A DNA stretch of 64,000 nt, from assembly GCA_019416685.1 (NCBI GenBank), contig DXWV01000037.1:68806-132805 (forward strand), in the 5' to 3' direction. The stretch comes from Bacteroides sp. (GTDB lineage: Bacteria; Bacteroidota; Bacteroidia; Bacteroidales; Bacteroidaceae). A program made the position numbers and the translations under genes. Positions 31,164-39,159 of the stretch are shown piece by piece. The notes beneath the pieces are model-generated. The model was not told where the DNA came from. It made no database searches and saw nothing but the letters and a program-made list of their open reading frames with translations. Numbering within the stretch: the first letter of the stretch is position 1; every line of letters begins with the position of its first letter.

Positions 31164-32468
31164 ATGGAAGATCCTGGAAAAGATAAAAAAATGACTCGCA
31201 GAAAAATGTTAAAGTATCTGGGAGCAGGAACAGCCACATCAATAGGTGTTGTTTATGGATTAAATAAAGCTATAACAATGTTATCATCAAAACAGAATAT
31301 CGAAATAACAGGAATCTCGGAGAATCAAATGAATATTCCTGTAGAATATCGTACAGTTTCTAAAAGTGGAACTAAGCTAAGTACTATTGGCATTGGTTCC
31401 GGACAAATATTGGATATGCCTGTAAAGGAAGCCATTGATTTATTCGAATTTGCAACAGAGCATGGGATTAATTTTGTAGATCTGGCAGTGCCATATGTAA
31501 ACTCATTAGAAACATTCGGAAAAGCCCTGAAAGGAAGGCGTGAAAAATGGAAAATACAAATGCACTTAGGATGTATATTCCGCAACGGACAATACATGAG
31601 AAGTCGCAATCTTACCCATGTGAAAAAAGGCTTTGAAGAACAATTGAATTTATTAGGTACAGATTATGCTGATTTTGCTCTAATCCATTATGTAGATGAT
31701 GAAAATGACTTCGATAGGGTATTTTCTTCCGGTATCTTTGATTATGCAAGAAAATTAAAGGAAGATGGGGTGATTCGCCATTTAGGGTTTGCATCTCATA
31801 ATGTAGATATAGCAAATAAATTTATTGAGGCCTGCGAAATAGATACATTCCTATTCAGTATCAATCCCGCATATGATTTTGACCCCGTGCAAAATGCGCC
31901 AATGGGTGGAGGCTTTTCTATGGGTGATAGTTCGTCTATCGCAGAAGCAAGGATGAATCTATACAAAAAGTGTGAAGCGCAGGGTATCGGAATCGTTGTT
32001 ATGAAGGCATTGGCTGGTGGCAGGCTTCTAAATGAGCAATCATCACCTTTTAAACGCGCTATGACAATACCCCAATGTTTGCAATATTGCTTTGATCGTC
32101 CGGCTGTACTATCCTCTCTTGTAGGAATACGCTCTAAAGAAGAACTAAGAGATGTCTTACAATACTATAACACAACAACAGAGGAAAGAGATTACTCTTT
32201 TATCGCAGATATGCGCCCGGAAAGGATGAAGAGTGAGTGTGTTTATTGTAATCATTGCCTACCATGTCCAAGAAATATTAATATAGGATATGTTAGTAAA
32301 TTATTGGATTTAGCAAAAGCAGGAGATGAACTAGCCAAAAAACATTATCGTTCCTTATCAAATAAGGCTTCAGATTGCACCCAATGCGGTGTTTGCGAGA
32401 AGAACTGCCCGTTTGGAGTAAATATACGAGATAGAATGCAAGAAGCGATCAAAGTGTTTGGACGATAA
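31164..32468 (+). CDS. Aldo/keto reductase with C-terminal 4Fe-4S ferredoxin domain
   Basis: A 434-residue protein. The N-terminus carries a twin-arginine-type signal (MTRRKMLKYLGAGTATSIG), suggesting export in folded form. The middle is an aldo/keto reductase barrel. The C-terminus has CVYCNHCLPCPRNI and CTQCGVCEKNCPFGV, two Cys-rich motifs fit for 4Fe-4S clusters. Such proteins are found in anaerobes and pass electrons between a ferredoxin centre and the barrel. It starts 12 bases after the MBL gene. Confidence 0.9.
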   Translation: MEDPGKDKKMTRRKMLKYLGAGTATSIGVVYGLNKAITMLSSKQNIEITGISENQMNIPVEYRTVSKSGTKLSTIGIGSGQILDMPVKEAIDLFEFATEHGINFVDLAVPYVNSLETFGKALKGRREKWKIQMHLGCIFRNGQYMRSRNLTHVKKGFEEQLNLLGTDYADFALIHYVDDENDFDRVFSSGIFDYARKLKEDGVIRHLGFASHNVDIANKFIEACEIDTFLFSINPAYDFDPVQNAPMGGGFSMGDSSSIAEARMNLYKKCEAQGIGIVVMKALAGGRLLNEQSSPFKRAMTIPQCLQYCFDRPAVLSSLVGIRSKEELRDVLQYYNTTTEERDYSFIADMRPERMKSECVYCNHCLPCPRNINIGYVSKLLDLAKAGDELAKKHYRSLSNKASDCTQCGVCEKNCPFGVNIRDRMQEAIKVFGR

Positions 32469-32552
32469 CTTATCCCAGCAACTTTAGACATAAAAATAAA
32501 ACATTATTCAAACGACAATTATTGTTTTCCCTACATAAATGTATTACGGAAT

Positions 32553-32972
32553 ATGAAAGAGATGATAAAATTATTGCGTACGGGAAGATACTCCTGTGTA
32601 ATTACAAACGGTGATGAAACTCGTACTTTTACCAAGCGAGGATTAGCAGACTTACATGAATTGTTGCTGAACAATTCTCCGTTCTTGAATGGAGCTTCGA
32701 TAGCCGACAAAGTTATTGGTAAGGCAGCGGCGGCATTATTGATAATGGGAAGAATAAAGCGATTGTACGCTATCGTAATAAGTGAACCTGCCTTGTCTCT
32801 ATTACTAGAAAACAAGATTGAAGTTAAGTTTTTCAAAAGGGTTCCTTATATCGAAAACAGGGATAAAAGCGGTTGGTGTCCAATGGAATTAGCCGTGCAC
32901 GACAAGAAACTATCCGAGATAGGTCCTATCGTTGATGATTTTATCTGTCAGTTAAAAAATGCAGATCGTTAG
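32553..32972 (+). CDS. DUF1893-domain protein
   Basis: A 139-residue protein. The pattern SCVITNGDETRTFTKRGLAD, then GASIADKVIGKAAAALLIMG, is that of DUF1893, a deaminase-like fold seen in anaerobes. The C-terminal CPMELAVHD with a Cys may be part of an active site. Function unknown. It lies in the redox cassette, between the aldo/keto reductase and the ECF protein. Confidence 0.8.
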   Translation: MKEMIKLLRTGRYSCVITNGDETRTFTKRGLADLHELLLNNSPFLNGASIADKVIGKAAAALLIMGRIKRLYAIVISEPALSLLLENKIEVKFFKRVPYIENRDKSGWCPMELAVHDKKLSEIGPIVDDFICQLKNADR

Positions 32973-33019
32973 AATAACGACTGATTGATTGTTTTTCAAT
33001 AACTAAAATTCATGATGTA

Positions 33020-33529
33020 ATGAAAACAAAAACATTGAATTTATACTCGCTGAATTATAAGAATGTAAAAACTTACTATCTGGCGACTCTATTCGTTGTA
33101 GGAAATATCCTGTTACCCCAATTATTCCATCTTGTCCCACAAGGCGGTGTAACATGGCTTCCGGTCTATTTTTTCACGCTCATCGCAGCCTATAAATACG
33201 GGTGGAAAGTTGGCTTGCTGACAGCCATACTTTCTCCGGTGCTAAATTTAGTTCTTTTCGGTATGCCGTCGCCAGCTGTACTTCCAGCCATATTGATTAA
33301 ATCATCTTTGCTTGCTTTGTCTGCCAGTCTCGCAGCGAACCGTTTTAATCGGATTTCAATTCCTATCCTTATTGGGATTGTTCTTGCATACCAGATTACA
33401 GGAACATTGATTGAATGGCCTATCTCCGGAAGTTTATATACTGCGTTTCAGGATTTCCGCATAGCTATACCAGGAATGCTTTTGCAGGTATTTGGTGGTT
33501 ATGCGATTATGAAATATGTGCCTAATTAA
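33020..33529 (+). CDS. ECF transporter S component (substrate-binding membrane protein)
   Basis: A 169-residue membrane protein with about five hydrophobic segments. WLPVYFFTLIAAYKYGWKVG and the loop LFGMPSPAVLP resemble the S components of energy-coupling factor vitamin transporters. No ATPase or T component is present in the window, so it would have to use a shared chromosomal module or act alone. The substrate is unknown. Confidence 0.7.
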   Translation: MKTKTLNLYSLNYKNVKTYYLATLFVVGNILLPQLFHLVPQGGVTWLPVYFFTLIAAYKYGWKVGLLTAILSPVLNLVLFGMPSPAVLPAILIKSSLLALSASLAANRFNRISIPILIGIVLAYQITGTLIEWPISGSLYTAFQDFRIAIPGMLLQVFGGYAIMKYVPN

Positions 33530-33614
33530 AAGCAAATGGTTCAATAATATGGAAATAGACCTGTGGAAAATATAAAAATATAATAATTTTCTTACAACCT
33601 AAAATATTGACATT

Positions 33615-34517
33615 ATGATAGATTTTGTCGAAAAACTCCAAAAAGAAATCAGGCGGAAAATCCAACAGATTGAGGCCGAGGATAAGAATATACTGAAAAA
33701 ATCCCTTGATGCCTCGCACGTACTGGGGAGCGCTTTCGACAAGTTGAAAGAATTTATTATAGAATACAAATTTAAGGATGAGGACGAAGAAATACTATTT
33801 TTCAAAGAGGTAAAACCTAAGATATTTTGTCATCTCATCTATTACAGAAAGGTATATAATATCGAGATGCACCGCCCTGTTGCCAGCATTGAAGCACAGA
33901 TAGAGTATCTGAAAACGAAAATGGATGCCATTCAGGAATTTAATAATAAAATTCTGGATTTTTACCGCTACTATCGTTCCGGTGCAAACTTTTTAGATGC
34001 CGCCTACTTCGTACGTGGCAAACCCGATACAGAACAATATTTGGAAACATTCTATTATGAACGCGATCCTCAGTTCTCAACCAATGCCGACTTTAAAGTA
34101 GCCAAGATTATAGCAAATGATATGTTGCAGGCATATTTGCTATCTGAATTGGAGTTGTTGGATAACTCCATGTAAAAACCCAACAATACTTCTTTTCCAA
34201 AGGTCAAATTAACATGGACAGGAAGTAAAACAGAACTCATTGAACTAATCTATGCTTTGGATACTGAAGGTTGTTTCAATAATGGTAAGATACCTTTAAC
34301 ACAAATAGCAGCCTATTTTGAAAACATTTTCAATATAGATTTGGGTAACAATATTGCCCGCAATTTCTACGATATGCGTATCCGAAATCAACCTACACCT
34401 TTCCTTGACCGTCTGCGTGAAGAAATACGCAAACGAATGGATAACACCAAGCCGGGAGCAAAAGGTAAGGATGAAGACAAGGAAAAAAATAAAGATAAAG
34501 GCAAGGACAATGAATAA
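33615..34517 (+). pseudogene. rteC: rteC-like regulator, copy 1, broken by an in-frame stop
   Basis: The translation matches the intact RteC-domain protein at 61522 along its full length, but a TAA occurs in frame at 34173-34175 where that copy has a Gln codon. The frame then continues (KPNNTSFPKVKLTWTGSKTE, onward) to a stop at 34515-34517. The first 186 codons could still give a shortened protein. RteC proteins regulate excision and transfer of Bacteroides elements. The two copies differ at many codons, so this is an old paralogue that has been inactivated. Confidence 0.85.
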
Positions 34518-34542
34518 TAACGAACTTAAAACAGATATGAAT

Positions 34543-35091
34543 ATGAGAAGAATTTTATTATTACCATTGCTCGCGTTGTTGTTCTCCTGTGGAGGTGAAA
34601 CAAGCAAGTATGAAAAACTGATTGCCGATGTTGTACAAACAGACGGTGGTGTAAAAATCGACCTTAATTTCAAGGCAGACAAACTCGAAGAAATCAGGCA
34701 GATTACTATTGCTGACAGTATCAAAATTATCACTGATGAATTTAATGCTGAAAGGGGTAAGCAAATTGCATCACTTGAAAAAACACTCAGTGTATTTACT
34801 GAAAACATTGAAAAAGCGAAAGCAGCCAGCAGACCGTCCCAAGTGATGATAGATTCTTATCAATCCAGTATCGACAAAACAAACGAACGGATTGATACGC
34901 TTAAAAAAAGTGTGCCGAATGAACTCGCAAAATACGCAAATAGGGATGTAAACGAAATATTGGCAGTAGTAGTCCGCTGTACTTATACAATCGACGAACC
35001 GCTGACCAAGAAAAGGGCTACCGAAACATTCGATTTTTTTCTTTCACCGGATGCGACAAAGTTTTATTCAAAAAAAAGAGTGAAAGAATAG
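34543..35091 (+). CDS. Lipoprotein, paralogue 1 of the rteC-linked pair
   Basis: A 182-residue lipoprotein (lipobox LALLFSCGG, Cys near 15). The mature part is helical: YEKLIADVVQTDGG, then EKTLSVFTENIEKAKAASRP. The end is FDFFLSPDATKFYSKKRVKE. It follows the broken rteC gene by 25 bases. Its closest relative is the gene at 62428, which also follows an rteC gene. The ATG at 34543 is chosen because it lines up with the start of that copy. Function unknown; probably on the cell envelope. Confidence 0.8.
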   Translation: MRRILLLPLLALLFSCGGETSKYEKLIADVVQTDGGVKIDLNFKADKLEEIRQITIADSIKIITDEFNAERGKQIASLEKTLSVFTENIEKAKAASRPSQVMIDSYQSSIDKTNERIDTLKKSVPNELAKYANRDVNEILAVVVRCTYTIDEPLTKKRATETFDFFLSPDATKFYSKKRVKE

Positions 35092-35112
35092 ATTATACCT
35101 TATTTACTACTT

Positions 35113-35155
35113 AGTCCGTATTTTGCTTTTAATATAGCGAATACGGACTTTTTTA
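35113..35155 (+). terminator. Terminator after lipoprotein copy 1
   Basis: AGTCCGTATT and AATACGGACT form a 10-bp stem around a 17-base loop, followed by T6. It ends transcription before the defence operon. Confidence 0.85.
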
Positions 35156-35316
35156 TGTTTTTGAATATTAAAAAGTAAAGTTCAGGTTTGTCTATTATGC
35201 AGCCTATTCAAAAGAAGAAACGACGGTATGGTAGGCAGATGTGATATTCCAGTAATCATGTTTTTTTAACTATATATGATGTTGTTTTGATAGTATCTGA
35301 TTTGTAGTTATTTATA

Positions 35317-35348
35317 TTTGAGCAATATCTGTTTTTTTTGTAATTTTG
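35317..35348 (+). promoter_or_regulatory. Promoter of the ABC-3C operon
   Basis: A -33 TTTG at 35317-35320 and a -7 TAATTTTG at 35341-35348, 20 bp apart, match the Bacteroidota promoter. The start would be near 35355, 18 bases before the ATG. The 160 bases between the terminator and this promoter hold no gene. Confidence 0.75.
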
Positions 35349-35372
35349 CAGCAATGGTATTAAGAAATAATT

Positions 35373-36560
35373 ATGAGCGAGCATACGTCAGATTATTTAT
35401 TTTCGGCTAAAGGACAAATGTATGGCTATCTGTATCAGATAGACAGAGCATTATTGTGGCTTAGCAGATGTCCTGATGGCTCTATTATTTCAATCGAAAC
35501 AGACGACGATGTTGTTGTTAGGCTCAGAAACGGAGAAAACATAGAAACAATATATGAGCAAGATAAGGCCAGTGTAAAGAAGAGGTATCCCTTTACTAAT
35601 ACCAATGTAAACCTATGGAAGACGTTATCAAACTGGTTAACTTTGATAGAAACTCAAAAAATAAACATTGAAAACTCCAAGTTTCTGCTTGCTACAAATA
35701 TCCCCAATAAATCAAGTTGTATAGTCAAGACTATTTCTGCTTATAATGTGGATGAAGCTGCTTATGAGAAAGCATACTGTGATTTAATGGAGATTGCCAC
35801 TACGACAAAAAGCACTTCATTGAAACCTTATGCAGAAAAACTTATTCAAACAGATAAGTCTGTTGTAATGTCTCTTTTACGAAGAATTGAGTTGTGTGAT
35901 TGTCCTAATAATTACGATAGGAAAACATTTTTAGAGCAGATAATTCAGGGATTACATTTGAATGACGGGGAAACACCCCATTACGAGATTCTAAAAATGT
36001 TATACGGTTGGATCGTCAATACCTGCATGGAACTATGGCTAAATGGAGAAAATGCTTGTTTTGACCCTAAAATTCTTTGGAGCAAAAGAGATTTTTTAAA
36101 GCAACAATTTGCTCAAAAACCATTCATAGAAAAAGCCACTAATCTAATTCCCATATCACAAATAGACCAAGATAAAGAGAAGGGTAGCGTGTTCGTAAAG
36201 CAGTTGGATTTAATTTTAGCACAAGATGATGAGAAGCTAAAAGCCATACAAGATTTCTTGAGATCCAAACGAGAAAAGCACAATTATGCTCTCAATGCCA
36301 ATATAACAAAGCTGCATTTGGATGAATATGAAAATGGATTGAAAGAAAATTGGTGGCAGAACTTCTCTAAACACAGAAGATTAAATAAAAATGAACCGGC
36401 AGATGTCGGCTATGCAATTTATTCTGACACAATCCAGCATAAAGGGCGACTTGCCGGAATAGAACCGACTTATTTTTATTTAAGTAATGGAACTTACCAT
36501 GAATTGGCAAACAAACGTTTTATTGGCTGGCATCCTGATTGGGAAGAATTAACAAAGTAG
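35373..36560 (+). CDS. ABC-three-component (ABC-3C) effector-type protein
   Basis: A 395-residue cytosolic protein, first gene of a three-gene operon. The N-terminus has GYLYQ at 18-22, IETDDDV (E42, D44-D46) and EQDK at 62-65 (Q63-x-K65), the order seen in PD-(D/E)xK nuclease-like domains such as those of DUF4297/Cap4-type proteins. The rest is helical, ending in a region (NLIPISQIDQDKEKGSVFVK, onward) that fits an ABC-3C C-terminal domain. I infer a nuclease effector or sensor controlled by the ATPase. The nuclease call needs a structure search. Confidence 0.7.
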   Translation: MSEHTSDYLFSAKGQMYGYLYQIDRALLWLSRCPDGSIISIETDDDVVVRLRNGENIETIYEQDKASVKKRYPFTNTNVNLWKTLSNWLTLIETQKINIENSKFLLATNIPNKSSCIVKTISAYNVDEAAYEKAYCDLMEIATTTKSTSLKPYAEKLIQTDKSVVMSLLRRIELCDCPNNYDRKTFLEQIIQGLHLNDGETPHYEILKMLYGWIVNTCMELWLNGENACFDPKILWSKRDFLKQQFAQKPFIEKATNLIPISQIDQDKEKGSVFVKQLDLILAQDDEKLKAIQDFLRSKREKHNYALNANITKLHLDEYENGLKENWWQNFSKHRRLNKNEPADVGYAIYSDTIQHKGRLAGIEPTYFYLSNGTYHELANKRFIGWHPDWEELTK

Positions 36561-36563
36561 AGC

Positions 36564-37052
36564 ATGAAACAGAATATCGAAATAAACGAGTTTATAATAT
36601 TGCAGAATCCGGTTATCGGCAGCCATATTCTACATGAGTTTTCTAAGCGATATTGTTCGAAAAAAAAGGAAGGAATTAAGTTGCCATTTTTTTTTATCGT
36701 ACTACCCATAGTGTTCTCAAAAGAATATTCCAATGATATTTCAACTAAGAATTTCAAAATTGGAAGCATGTTGAAATCTTTAAATAATGAAAATTTATAC
36801 TGGGATACTTTACAACAAAGGATGTCTGATTTTTCAGAAGTGACCTTTCAATCATTAAATATTGCATTTGCAACATCGCTCTTATTTTACGATAACCAAA
36901 ATGCTCGTATTGTTCCTAATAATTCTAAGTCTTTTAAGCCGACAGACAAAAGAGATTATGATAAAATGATAAAAACAGCACATCGTTTAGGTTATTGGTT
37001 TGGATTGCTTAAAGACGAAGAAATTTGCTCATACCTCAACATATCTTTTTAA
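36564..37052 (+). CDS. ABC-3C middle component
   Basis: A 162-residue protein starting NEFIILQNPVIGSHILHEFS and containing LPFFFIVLPIVFSKEY, the usual pattern of the middle component of ABC-three-component systems. C-terminally it has HRLGYWFGLLKDEEICSYL. No catalytic residues are seen; it probably bridges effector and ATPase. It starts 3 bases after the first gene and ends 1 base before the next. Confidence 0.82.
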   Translation: MKQNIEINEFIILQNPVIGSHILHEFSKRYCSKKKEGIKLPFFFIVLPIVFSKEYSNDISTKNFKIGSMLKSLNNENLYWDTLQQRMSDFSEVTFQSLNIAFATSLLFYDNQNARIVPNNSKSFKPTDKRDYDKMIKTAHRLGYWFGLLKDEEICSYLNISF

Positions 37053-37053
37053 C

Positions 37054-39027
37054 ATGGACTTCAAAATCAGCAAAATTATACTATGGCCTAAAAACCGAGA
37101 AATGACAATACGAGTAATCCCGTTTAAAGGAGATTATGTGAACGTTATTTCTGGAGATAATGCAAGAGGAAAGTCTGCAATAATATCAATCATTGACTAT
37201 TGTTTAGCAAGCAGTAAATGTAGTATTCCTATTGGTTTAATCCGAAATCTAACTCGTTGGTTTGGGATTATTATATCATACGGAGAGGAGGAAATCCTTT
37301 TAGCACGAGAAGAACCAGGCATTGAAGTCGTTTCAAATAATATGTACATTCTACGTGGGAAAAAGATTGTTATTCCGGGGCAAATAGAAGAAGAAAATGC
37401 CAATTACAGAGATATAATAAATGAACTCAATAAACTGGCTCAATTAGCCAAGTTTGATTTAGGGGACAAAGGTGTTTCGCAGCCTGCCAGCATTAGAGAT
37501 CTAATCTCATTAAATTTTCAACCTCAACATTTGGTTGCCAATCCTTATGCCCTTTTTTATAAGGCGGATACATATCAAAACAGAGAAAAGTTAATTACTA
37601 TATTCCCCTATATATTAGGCATTTTAGATGATGATTTGCTTGGGCTTAAAGAAGAATTAAAAGATTTAAAGAGTAGAGAAAAAGCATTAGGAAGAGAATT
37701 AGAGCAAAGAAAAAATATCGCTAACAATTGGCTAAGTGAAGTCAGAAGTTATTATGCCATTGCATTCGAATTTGGTCTAATTGATGGAGATTTAAACGAT
37801 AGCAGCTCTTGGTCGCCCAAAGATTATATTATTCGTCTTAGGCAAGCCTTATCACGGATAGATAAAAATATTATTCCTTTAATAAAGGTAGGAGCATCGA
37901 CCCAAATAAGCCAAAGACTTGCCGAGCTGGATGAAAAAGAATTTCAAGTAGCCGCTCAGATACAAGAAAAGAAAGAAAAACTATATCTTATTCAGAGCGT
38001 TAAAACGAGCAATAAGGACTACGGAAATGACATCTTAGTGCAAAACAGTCGATTGGAAGCTGCGAGTTGGCTAAAATCAAATATTAATAATAAGTATCAT
38101 TGCCCTTTCTGTGGAAGTAAAAGTACTTCAGCAAAAGAATATGTAGACAGTTACTATGCACTTAGCAGTGAGCTAAGTAATTTGTCCAGAAAAGTAGCTG
38201 ATAGTCATAGAGTATTCAATAAGGAGATCGCGACTATAAATTCTGACTTGAATAAACTGGAAATACAGATTAATGAAATCAGAACAGAAAAACAAATTCT
38301 ATCTCAGGAGAATGAAGAATATAAGAAACAACATCAGGTCTTAAATTCAATATTTAGATTTGGTGGAAAACTTGAAGAATCACTAAAAAATTACGATAAA
38401 ATTTCGGAAAGTGGAGATTTGGAAAAGGAATTGGAAAAAATAAAGAAAAGGATTTCAGAAATAAATAAGCTATTAAATCAAGATGTTTTAGACAGGAAGC
38501 AAAAAAATATTTTAAACCAGATCAGTACGAGTATTAAGCACTACGCTAAAATCTTTGGAGCAGAATATTGTGATGATGATATTCAACTTAACATTGAAAA
38601 TTTAACATTGAAGTTTATATCTGGAAATCGTGAGGATTTCCTATGGGAAATCGGAAGTGGGCACAATTTTATGTCTTATCACATTTCTACAATATTGGCT
38701 ATCCATGAATATTTGCTGACATTAGCGGACAAAAGCAAGGTGCCAAGTTTTATTATTTTTGACCAACCATCACAAGTATATTTCCCGGAGTTGAAAAAGG
38801 AAGAATTGGCGGAGGATGAAGCTGTACTCAAAGTAAAACGCATATTTAAAGTTCTATCTGAATTTAAAAATCGCACACAATCTAAAGTTCAAACCATTAT
38901 TATTGAACATGCCGGAGAAAGCTCTTGGAGTGAATATTCTGAAGATGTTAAATTGATAAGAAATTGGCATGGAGATTCGGATGACAATGCCTTAATTCCG
39001 AAAAAATGGATTGATGCAGGTGTGTAA
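37054..39027 (+). CDS. ABC-3C ATPase, DUF3732 (Rad50/SMC-like)
   Basis: A 657-residue SMC-type ABC ATPase. Walker A is GDNARGKSA near 35, followed by a long coiled coil with a single CPFCG zinc-hook motif near 350, then coiled coil again. The signature region is GSGHNFMSYHIS, Walker B FIIFDQPSQ near 570 and the H-loop IIIEHAGES near 617. The ATG at 37054 lies one base after the middle-component stop and is preferred over an upstream ATG inside that gene. It is the motor or sensor of the conflict system and probably binds DNA ends or unusual DNA. Confidence 0.87.
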   Translation: MDFKISKIILWPKNREMTIRVIPFKGDYVNVISGDNARGKSAIISIIDYCLASSKCSIPIGLIRNLTRWFGIIISYGEEEILLAREEPGIEVVSNNMYILRGKKIVIPGQIEEENANYRDIINELNKLAQLAKFDLGDKGVSQPASIRDLISLNFQPQHLVANPYALFYKADTYQNREKLITIFPYILGILDDDLLGLKEELKDLKSREKALGRELEQRKNIANNWLSEVRSYYAIAFEFGLIDGDLNDSSSWSPKDYIIRLRQALSRIDKNIIPLIKVGASTQISQRLAELDEKEFQVAAQIQEKKEKLYLIQSVKTSNKDYGNDILVQNSRLEAASWLKSNINNKYHCPFCGSKSTSAKEYVDSYYALSSELSNLSRKVADSHRVFNKEIATINSDLNKLEIQINEIRTEKQILSQENEEYKKQHQVLNSIFRFGGKLEESLKNYDKISESGDLEKELEKIKKRISEINKLLNQDVLDRKQKNILNQISTSIKHYAKIFGAEYCDDDIQLNIENLTLKFISGNREDFLWEIGSGHNFMSYHISTILAIHEYLLTLADKSKVPSFIIFDQPSQVYFPELKKEELAEDEAVLKVKRIFKVLSEFKNRTQSKVQTIIIEHAGESSWSEYSEDVKLIRNWHGDSDDNALIPKKWIDAGV

Positions 39028-39159
39028 GCAAAGGATATTTCCTGATTGGATGCCACATACAACCAGTATGCAACCACAAGCAGGCATTGTCTGTAAATCC
39101 GTAAATTGAATATTATATCTGCATACTTTCGCTTTTCAAACCCATAAAAGCGATTTATT

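Noticed and set aside
36495..37053. Start of the ABC ATPase at 37000
   Set aside because: It lies inside the middle-component gene; the ATG at 37054, one base after that stop, gives the normal ATPase start.
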